DNA of 11,207 nt from CAYWKL01 sp964459095. GTDB taxonomy: Bacteria > Patescibacteriota > Microgenomatia > Daviesbacterales > UBA10151. Under the pieces are notes generated by a model. It was not told where the DNA came from. It worked only from the letters and a program-made list of their open reading frames with translations, and did not search any database. The position numbers and the translations under genes are program-made. Where the stretch lies: NCBI GenBank assembly GCA_964459095.1, contig CAYWKL010000026.1:1-11207 (forward strand). The letters run 5' to 3'. Below are positions 5,841 through 11,207 of the stretch, in pieces. Numbering within the stretch: the stretch's first letter is position 1; each line of letters opens with the position of its first letter.

Positions 5841-6896
5841 ATGAGAACTGTGAGACTAGTCGCAAGTATGGAAAAAGGTTCTATTCCAATTATATTAATT
5901 GCGATAATATTTCTTCTTATTTTTGCTGTTTCAATTAGTATATATCTTTTATCAAAATCTACTAATTTAAAGCCTAATTTAGAAAATAAATCTTTTAAGT
6001 TAGGTGTAACTTTCTCTCCTAAAACTGCAGAATATTTATCAAATGATTGGAAGAAAGTTTACAAGGAAGTCCTTGATGATTTAAAGGTAAAAAATTTAAG
6101 GATTCCTTCTTACTGGGATGTTTTAGAGCCAAAAGAGGGAGAATTTGATTTTTCCCAAACAGATTATCTAATAAGCGAGGCAGGAAAAAGGGGGGCAAAA
6201 ATTATTCTCGCGCTCGGAATTAAACAACCCAGGTGGCCAGAATGCCACATACCTGATTGGGCTTATGAGTTATCTGCAAAAGAAAGGCAACAGAAAGCTT
6301 TGGAGATAATTAAAAGAATAGTTGAAAGATATAAAAAGAATCCAAATATTTTATTCTGGCAGGTTGAGAATGAACCGCTTTTTTGGTTTGGAGATGGATG
6401 TGATAATCCTGATTTAGAGTTTTTAAAAAGCGAGGTGAATCTTGTAAGAGAGCTTGACCCAGGAAGAGACATTATAATTTCTGACACAGGTGAGTGGCAA
6501 CTTTGGACAAATACAGCAAAATTATCTAATGTTTTAGGAATTTCCTTATATAGAAAAGTTTTTAACCCAATTTTTGGATATATGTACTATCCGCTCGCTC
6601 CCCAGTTTTATTCTTTCAAAAATAACTATATAAAACCCTTGTTCGCCCCAAACAATAAAAAAACAATTATTACAGAGCTTCAAGCAGAACCTTGGCTTAA
6701 AGGAGGGTTTAAAGATACTCCAGCTAAAATCCAAACAGAGTTTTTCTCGACAGATGAACTTGCCTATAACTTAAGTTTTGCAGAACAAACAGGCTTTAAA
6801 GATATTTATTTTTGGGGAGTTGAGTGGTGGTATTATATGAAAGAAAAAGGTTATCCAGGATATTGGGATTTTGCAAAAACTATCTTTAATCCCTAG
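5841..6896 (+). CDS. Membrane-anchored clan GH-A glycosidase-like protein (cellulase/GH5-like)
   Basis: A 351-residue protein with an N-terminal membrane helix (about residues 15-37) and an outside-facing (beta/alpha)8-type domain. The sequence follows clan GH-A order: LGVTFSP at strand 1, LKVKNLRIPSYWDVLEPKEG, GAKIILALGIKQPRWP, then FWQVENEP (acid/base Glu178), WGDG-like loop, and IITELQAEPW (nucleophile Glu279). The C-terminal strand is IYFWGVEWWYYM. Both glutamates are present, so it is likely catalytic. The exact family (GH5, GH42-like or unassigned) cannot be fixed by eye. Substrate is probably a beta-linked polysaccharide or glycoside outside the membrane, an inference from topology. 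Start 5841 has GGAGAT upstream; ATG 5868 (residue 10, just before the helix) is the alternative. The palindromic repeat separates it from the transporter gene, so co-transcription is uncertain. Confidence 0.82.
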   Translation: MRTVRLVASMEKGSIPIILIAIIFLLIFAVSISIYLLSKSTNLKPNLENKSFKLGVTFSPKTAEYLSNDWKKVYKEVLDDLKVKNLRIPSYWDVLEPKEGEFDFSQTDYLISEAGKRGAKIILALGIKQPRWPECHIPDWAYELSAKERQQKALEIIKRIVERYKKNPNILFWQVENEPLFWFGDGCDNPDLEFLKSEVNLVRELDPGRDIIISDTGEWQLWTNTAKLSNVLGISLYRKVFNPIFGYMYYPLAPQFYSFKNNYIKPLFAPNNKKTIITELQAEPWLKGGFKDTPAKIQTEFFSTDELAYNLSFAEQTGFKDIYFWGVEWWYYMKEKGYPGYWDFAKTIFNP

Positions 6897-6969
6897 GTGT
6901 CAATTCATTCCACCCCCCAGGTGTACATTAAAAAGAAAAGGTGTGAACCTAAATCACCCGGAGGGTGTA
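6895..6969 (+). repeat. Four GGTGT repeats with small hairpins
   Basis: AGGTGT occurs at 6895, 6919 and 6939, and GGGTGT at 6963, giving start-to-start distances of 24, 20 and 24 bases. Small stems are visible: AGGT/ACCT (6939-6942 with 6947-6950) and CACCC-GGA-GGGTG (6955-6967). The first copy overlaps the stop codon of the preceding gene. The cluster lies directly upstream of a promoter candidate for the surface-protein operon and could be an operator or a structured leader/terminator; nothing in the sequence decides this. Confidence 0.5.
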
Positions 6970-6976
6970 AAGTGTA

Positions 6977-7004
6977 TTGATATTCTTGATATTTTTGTAA
7001 TAAT
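6977..7004 (+). promoter_or_regulatory. Promoter candidate for the metallopeptidase-surface protein operon
   Basis: TTGATA at 6977-6982 (four of six) and AATAAT at 6999-7004 (five of six) are separated by 16 bases, giving an expected start near 7010 and a leader of about 14 bases before the GTG. A second TTGATA at 6986 is too close to the -10 to be its -35. The 127-base gap without a gene and the change in gene content make a promoter here likely; the exact hexamers are less sure. Confidence 0.4.
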
Positions 7005-7023
7005 TCACTACCTTTAAGTTAGA

Positions 7024-9909
7024 GTGAGAAAAGTTTTATTAATTACTCTTGGGTTTTTAGTACTTCTTTTAATTGCTCTTTCAGTCCCCACAGGCTACTA
7101 CATTTTAAGTTCTAAAAATATTCTTCCTTCAGGTGAAGGAAATATTGTTTACCAGACTGGGAAAAATATAGTAGGTGCAGCTAATGATTTAACTGGGCAA
7201 ACTTTTTTAAGAGGTGGGCCAACAGCTCAAGAAGGTTTAACAAGCGCTTGTTTATACCAAAAAGCTTATCAATATGATTCCAATACTAACCAAGTTCGAG
7301 ATATTACTGAACATGACGAACCAGGATCAAACGTTCAACTTTCTTCTGATATTATTGAATGTCATGAAAGCGTACGTCCATTTTGCGAAGGTGTTTTATT
7401 AGAAATTGGTGAGATCTGCCAGTTAGCTCCAACATCTATAGATATCTGGGGAAATACCGTACCAACAACTGATCTTATTGGTTCCACTAGAACTTGTATT
7501 GCTGTTGTGGAGAGTGAGGGGAAAAGAGTTATCAATACTAGATGCACAAGTGCTGTCCCGCGATGTTCACCTAACTTTCAAATTTTATCTGTGCTAAATT
7601 TATGGCCAGCAGGAACGGTATGTTATTATGAAGCTATTCAGCCTTTATTTGACTTAGAAATTAACCCCCAAGTTGCGGCAGTGGTAACTACAATGCCAAC
7701 AGGCGGAACATCTTTAATTTTACCACTAGCAGGTCTTCTTGCAGCAATGATTCCTGCACTGACTTGTACACAGGACTTGGATTGTGGTGCTGCTATTGCT
7801 GATGAAGTGGATCGCTTGCTCAGATTGCGAAGTCATCCAGACGTCGCCCCACAGACCCAACCTGAACCAGAAGGTGCACCAAGACAAGTACCATTACCCT
7901 GTATCCCTTTTATAAATTGCCCTCTACCTCAAGGTGCTCCTCCTGAAGACCCAGTTTGTCCTCAAGGTACAATACGCGAAGGAGATTTTTGTTTAGATCC
8001 ACAGACAAGAGAAGCAATGGCGAGAGTTATCACAGCCTCAAGTATAGCTAGTAGTGCTGTTGTGGCAGCAATGAGCTCTGTAAGTATTCCTGCTACAAGA
8101 TCTATTGATCCTTTACCTGTAGTTGTGGAACTTTATGAGACTATGAAAAGGAAAATAACCCAAACAAGAACTCAGGATAAGGATAGAAGAGAATGTTCCT
8201 ACTACGACGGAAATACTACTCAAACTGCTCCAATTCTAGCACAATATTCATATCCTTTTACAACAAATAGTGGTCTAGTTAAAAAAAGTCATGTATACTT
8301 AGCCTCTCGCCAACCAATCCCTCCAGGTCCATCCGCGTATCTTGCTAAAAAAGTTCTTCAAGATTTCATAACCTTTGCCCAAACTGATTGGGTCCCCACT
8401 GAATTTTGTTTTGTGATAGCCCCCCTTTATAACAAAAATATAGGTGCTAGTTTTTCTTCTGCAAATTATCCAAAAAGTATTGCTATAAATGATGAAGTTT
8501 TGCTCTCAAGACCCCAGGTAGGTATAAGAAGTATGTTTCATGAATTTGTTCATTTTTATGATAACGACTACTTGCATAGCCCCTATTATCAAAATGCGAA
8601 CCCATTAGGGGGGGCGTTCTCAGAAGGACGAGCCTATTTGGGAGAGTTTTTGTCCAGTGGAGGTCAGGGCCTGGAGTTTGCTGGAGTAGATCAGAGTTCA
8701 AGAACTACAATAGCACAGCTTGCAGATGCACATTATTATGGATGGCAAAATCTAACCAAACCTAACCTATCTAATTATCTGCATCAACACCCCCCTGAAC
8801 CAACAAGAGAATATGGCAGTATATTTCTATTGATGACACTAGGAATAGATATCAGAGACAAAAATGGAGTTTTGCTAAAATCGAATTATGAATACCCATT
8901 AACCGACGCTGAATTAAGTGACCTATTCAAAAAATTAATTACTAATAATGGAACTGCAATGTATCCACAACAAGAAGGGCCTTCCCTAGCAGAGGCTCCT
9001 AATATCGATACTTACGGCATCCTTAAAAATGCCCCACCCAACGAAACTGCTACTACAAATGATTTTTCTACTAAAGCCTGTGTTTATTCCCAGCTCGATA
9101 ATGGTATAGAGAATTGTTATTGGGGAAACTGTAAGGATTCCAGTAAAAATTGCGGGAGCTTTGTTAATGATAATTGTACTTATATCCCTGATAAATCTAC
9201 TGGAGAAAAACTATCTTCTTGTCCAATCGGTGATACTTCTAATTTAACTCCTTCTTCAGGAACTGGGGCAAACCAAGAGTTCTCTGATGATATTCCCTGT
9301 ATTTACCAAGAAAAAGAAGGAGATAATAATAGTTGTTTTGTAGGAAGGCTGGATGAGTTTGGGAAATGTGTATATGTTCAGTATGTAACAGCCACTGAAG
9401 AGGGTAAACACCCAAGCTGCTCCCCAAACCCAAATGTTTGTATTTATCCGCAAAAAGAAAAAGATGCAGAAGGTAATGAGGTAACTAATTGCTACTATGG
9501 AAGGTGCACATCTTCTAACTGTACTGCTTACTCATTTAATATAGATTGTTCATACGACAGCGACTTGGGCCAGCCCGCTACTTGCCCCTCAGGATCCCAA
9601 GCTGGAGGAAATGCCCCGCTTACTTCCTCGTATACCTGTGCCAGCACAAACTTAAGCTATATAAATATAGGAATTGGTGATAGTACTGGAAAGAATATAC
9701 AAAATTTTAAAACTCTAAATTGTGCTCAAAATCAAGTCCAATTTGATAGTAGTGGAAATATAAAAACCACTTATGATATTCCAAACGAGCTCAAAGTAGC
9801 TGGTCAGATTTATACAATTGTAGCCTCATTCCACTACCAAGATGGTTCAGTTAAAGATGCACTATCTCGAGTAATGTATAAACCAAGTAATAATGGAACA
9901 AGGAGGTAG
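7024..9909 (+). CDS. Membrane-anchored cysteine-rich surface protein with HEXXH metallopeptidase-like domain
   Basis: I do not recognise a named family for the whole 961-residue protein. It begins with GTG; the start is favoured because a membrane helix follows at once (about residues 4-28). Residues 75-260 are rich in Cys and include a hydrophobic stretch (about 216-246) that may be a second membrane or buried segment. A Pro-rich linker (about 270-315, including PQTQPEPEGAPRQVPLPC) follows. The central domain has MFHEFVHFYD with a zinc-binding HEXXH (His506, Glu507, His510), then SEGRAYLGEF with Glu534 24 residues on, which suits a gluzincin-type third ligand. The C-terminus carries three degenerate Cys-rich repeats from Cys686, Cys759 and Cys806. 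The abundant Cys and the anchor point to an extracytoplasmic, disulfide-bonded protein. There is no good Shine-Dalgarno motif. The next gene follows after 6 bases and is probably co-transcribed. Peptidase activity is an inference from the motif. Confidence 0.75.
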   Translation: MRKVLLITLGFLVLLLIALSVPTGYYILSSKNILPSGEGNIVYQTGKNIVGAANDLTGQTFLRGGPTAQEGLTSACLYQKAYQYDSNTNQVRDITEHDEPGSNVQLSSDIIECHESVRPFCEGVLLEIGEICQLAPTSIDIWGNTVPTTDLIGSTRTCIAVVESEGKRVINTRCTSAVPRCSPNFQILSVLNLWPAGTVCYYEAIQPLFDLEINPQVAAVVTTMPTGGTSLILPLAGLLAAMIPALTCTQDLDCGAAIADEVDRLLRLRSHPDVAPQTQPEPEGAPRQVPLPCIPFINCPLPQGAPPEDPVCPQGTIREGDFCLDPQTREAMARVITASSIASSAVVAAMSSVSIPATRSIDPLPVVVELYETMKRKITQTRTQDKDRRECSYYDGNTTQTAPILAQYSYPFTTNSGLVKKSHVYLASRQPIPPGPSAYLAKKVLQDFITFAQTDWVPTEFCFVIAPLYNKNIGASFSSANYPKSIAINDEVLLSRPQVGIRSMFHEFVHFYDNDYLHSPYYQNANPLGGAFSEGRAYLGEFLSSGGQGLEFAGVDQSSRTTIAQLADAHYYGWQNLTKPNLSNYLHQHPPEPTREYGSIFLLMTLGIDIRDKNGVLLKSNYEYPLTDAELSDLFKKLITNNGTAMYPQQEGPSLAEAPNIDTYGILKNAPPNETATTNDFSTKACVYSQLDNGIENCYWGNCKDSSKNCGSFVNDNCTYIPDKSTGEKLSSCPIGDTSNLTPSSGTGANQEFSDDIPCIYQEKEGDNNSCFVGRLDEFGKCVYVQYVTATEEGKHPSCSPNPNVCIYPQKEKDAEGNEVTNCYYGRCTSSNCTAYSFNIDCSYDSDLGQPATCPSGSQAGGNAPLTSSYTCASTNLSYINIGIGDSTGKNIQNFKTLNCAQNQVQFDSSGNIKTTYDIPNELKVAGQIYTIVASFHYQDGSVKDALSRVMYKPSNNGTRR
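9079..9585 (+). repeat. Three degenerate Cys-rich protein repeats at the C-terminus of the metallopeptidase-like protein
   Basis: The units start at Cys686 (CVYSQLDNGIENCYWGNC), Cys759 (CIYQEKEGDNNSCFVG) and Cys806 (CIYPQKEKDAEGNEVTNCY). The shared pattern is C-[VI]-Y, 8-13 or so residues, then [NS]-C-[YF]-x-G. Units 1 and 3 continue with a further Cys two residues later, a CTY or CSY element and a SCP/TCP end (Cys733, Cys854). They are seen at protein level only; the DNA has diverged, so the duplication is old. Confidence 0.65.
9900..9907 (+). promoter_or_regulatory. Strong Shine-Dalgarno site overlapping the upstream stop codon
   Basis: AAGGAGGT ends 8 bases before the ATG at 9916 and runs into the TAG stop of the preceding gene. 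It is the best ribosome binding site in the window and fixes the start of the 390-residue protein. Confidence 0.85.
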
Positions 9910-9915
9910 ATAAAT

Positions 9916-11088
9916 ATGTTTGAATCATTAAAGCAAAAATTCTTTGGAAATCAATATTATGAAGGCACTAATCAATGGGGCAATGTTTTAACCAAACGTA
10001 ATATTGCAGGTCTTTTAGTTGTTTTATTTTTGCTTATAACCATTCCTATTGGTATATATGTTGTCCAACAAAGAACTAACCTTAACCCAAAAGCAGACGT
10101 TACTCCAACAATGAGTATTTTAGGTTTAGCACCAAACCCAGATGGAGGCCCGGGAATTACAACAACAGGCAATCTCAGCTTAGAACTTAAACCAGGAGGA
10201 GGAGCTACCGCTCAAAATGTTGCACAATCCGAAGGGCAACAATTTGGAAGTTATTTAGAAGATCAAAATCCAAGATGTGAAGTAGATGCAAGCTGTAGCG
10301 GTGCGCAGTGTACGTTCAAACCTAAATTTTATCTTAATGGCGAGCTGCAAAACCCCCAAAGTAATCCTTCCCAAAATTATGCCTTTACAGTTACCCCTAA
10401 TGCTGGTGATTCATCAGCAGGTACAGGAAGCATTGGAGCAGCTGGACAAAGAAATATAGTTTCTGGTTGGAGAAATTATTTAGATCCCGCTTTAAGTGGT
10501 GGAGTTGGAGCTATTAAACACAATTATGGAAATGTAAGCGAAGGTCCGTTTAATGTTGAAATTAGCATTGGAAAAGCTTTACCTGTAAACCCAAAAGAAG
10601 GTGAAACTCCATCAACTGAGTGGATAACTTCCTGCAGGGCAAGAGTTTTAACTCCTGCTAGTATTGCAGGTGGAACCGGAGCTGATATAGGTTATGACTG
10701 CCAAAGAACTTGTAATGGACAAATTAAGGTTCATACCTATCAGGATATAACTGGCCCACAAGGGCAAGGAGGACCAGATGGTAAAGTGCAACTAAGGTTT
10801 GATAAGCCTATACCCGGGGCAAAAGTGAAAATTGAAGCAACAAAAAACGAAAGGGGGGAAGTAAATATGACTAGATTTACAGAAGGTGCAAACGGCATGA
10901 CAACATTTACATGTATCCCTTCCAAAAATCCTCCTGTTGACGATAATGCCTCTGCTAATGGAATAACTTATAAAGTTACTCTTGAGTCATTGCCAAGTCC
11001 ATATACCTTAAGCTCACCAAAAGTTTATACTGGTGTTAACCTTGATTCATGCAATGATACTGATACAGTAAATTTTGCAATCCCATAG
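9916..11088 (+). CDS. Membrane-anchored surface protein with Ig/transthyretin-like C-terminal domain
   Basis: Unrecognised 390-residue protein. A cytoplasmic head of about 28 residues (MFESLKQKFFGNQYYEG...) precedes a membrane helix (about 30-50) that ends in VVQQR, then NLNPKA. That type of anchor is common in Microgenomates surface proteins, as far as I recall. The outside part begins with a Gly/Pro/Thr-rich segment (60-105), then a Cys-containing region (CEVDASCSGAQCTFKP) and a long Gly/Asn-rich middle. The C-terminal ~115 residues (GKVQLRFDKPIPGAKVKIEA ... TEGANGMTTFTC ... YTGVNLDSCND) have the strand-and-loop look of a carboxypeptidase-regulatory or transthyretin-like beta-sandwich. No catalytic motif is seen. 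It follows the metallopeptidase-like gene after 6 bases with a strong ribosome binding site, so it is probably a co-expressed partner, possibly at a higher level. Domain assignment is tentative; the gene itself is secure. Confidence 0.75.
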   Translation: MFESLKQKFFGNQYYEGTNQWGNVLTKRNIAGLLVVLFLLITIPIGIYVVQQRTNLNPKADVTPTMSILGLAPNPDGGPGITTTGNLSLELKPGGGATAQNVAQSEGQQFGSYLEDQNPRCEVDASCSGAQCTFKPKFYLNGELQNPQSNPSQNYAFTVTPNAGDSSAGTGSIGAAGQRNIVSGWRNYLDPALSGGVGAIKHNYGNVSEGPFNVEISIGKALPVNPKEGETPSTEWITSCRARVLTPASIAGGTGADIGYDCQRTCNGQIKVHTYQDITGPQGQGGPDGKVQLRFDKPIPGAKVKIEATKNERGEVNMTRFTEGANGMTTFTCIPSKNPPVDDNASANGITYKVTLESLPSPYTLSSPKVYTGVNLDSCNDTDTVNFAIP

Positions 11089-11091
11089 ACT

Positions 11092-11132
11092 TATGAGCTA
11101 AAGCTCTAGCTTGCGCTATGAGCACAGCTCTA
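11092..11132 (+). terminator. Tandem small hairpins after the last gene, possible terminator
   Basis: Two imperfect copies of TATGAGC, 3-4 bases, GCTCTA lie at 11092-11108 and 11117-11132. Each can pair GAGC with GCTC. They can also pair with each other as one larger hairpin: GCTCTAGC (11103-11110), loop TTGC, then GCTA-t-GAGC (11115-11123). No T-run follows, so intrinsic termination is uncertain; it may be a processing or attenuating structure. It begins 3 bases after the stop codon. Confidence 0.35.
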
Positions 11133-11154
11133 ATTAGAAATTATAGGCTTTATT

Positions 11155-11163
11155 TGATATAAT
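11155..11163 (+). promoter_or_regulatory. Extended -10 promoter pointing out of the window
   Basis: TGATATAAT is a perfect extended -10 (TG, one base, TATAAT). No good -35 is found 16-18 bases upstream (TAGAAA at 11135). It would drive a gene beginning beyond the right edge; 11164-11207 shows no convincing start codon with a ribosome binding site. Confidence 0.4.
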
Positions 11164-11207
11164 AAATACTACTTTTCAAGGTGTAATTATTACTATAGAA
11201 TAAATTT

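Noticed and set aside
5868..6896. Shorter version of the clan GH-A gene starting at the second ATG
   Set aside because: It would place the membrane helix nearer the N-terminus, but it lacks a ribosome binding site, while 5841 has GGAGAT at good spacing. Kept as an alternative only.
6895..6969. CRISPR array
   Set aside because: Repeats are only 5-6 identical bases with 14-18 bases between them, far too short, and no cas genes are present.
7669..7770. Second membrane helix in the metallopeptidase-like protein
   Set aside because: The stretch is hydrophobic (SLILPLAGLLAAMIPAL) but sits between Cys-rich regions that both look extracytoplasmic; a crossing would put one of them in the cytoplasm. 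Left as uncertain.
8608..8614. Run of seven G inside the metallopeptidase-like gene, a possible frameshift or phase-variable tract
   Set aside because: The frame continues through it (Leu-Gly-Gly-Ala-Phe) and the likely zinc ligand Glu534 follows shortly after, so there is no sign of disruption.

Overview
The window looks like chromosomal DNA of a Candidate Phyla Radiation (Patescibacteria) bacterium, most likely from the Microgenomates side. The DNA is AT-rich and genes are packed tightly, with overlaps of a few bases. Most proteins have a single N-terminal membrane anchor followed by an extracytoplasmic domain. One anchor (a hydrophobic helix ending in a VVQQR-type segment, then PKA) resembles those of Microgenomates surface proteins. 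No rRNA, tRNA or housekeeping marker is present, so this placement is an inference. Reading frames use the standard bacterial code, with TGA acting as a stop.

Layout. A GH15 glucoamylase/trehalase-like enzyme (83-2116, +) ends tail to tail, with a 4-base overlap, against a membrane-anchored coiled-coil/beta-rich protein (2113-2847, -). A 60-base divergent spacer separates that gene from a plus-strand cluster: a type IV/type II secretion (pseudo)pilin (2908-3483), a GH1 beta-glycosidase (3486-4781) and an EamA/DMT-type 10-helix transporter (4778-5722). The three are joined by a 2-base gap and an ATGA overlap and look like one operon. A palindromic intergenic repeat (5734-5827) follows, then a membrane-anchored clan GH-A glycosidase-like protein (5841-6896). 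After a 127-base spacer with four GGTGT repeats come two probable cell-surface genes in one operon: a 961-residue anchored, cysteine-rich HEXXH metallopeptidase-like protein (7024-9909) and a 390-residue anchored protein with a beta-sandwich-like C-terminus (9916-11088). The last 119 bases hold tandem small hairpins and an extended -10 promoter candidate facing out of the window.

How the parts may work together. The first 6.9 kb carries three different glycosidases, a putative small-molecule exporter or importer and a pilin-like protein. This suggests handling of glucosides or oligosaccharides at or near the cell surface. The last 4 kb encodes a surface protease-like protein and a partner with which it is probably co-expressed. 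No defence system, CRISPR array, integrase or insertion sequence is visible.

The most informative non-coding signal is a short palindromic repeat family present both just before the GH15 gene and before the clan GH-A gene. The two copies differ mainly by compensatory changes in their hairpin stems. I saw no clearly new multi-gene system. The best candidates for something undescribed are the protease with its three-unit C-terminal cysteine repeat and its downstream partner, and the GGTGT repeat cluster in front of them.
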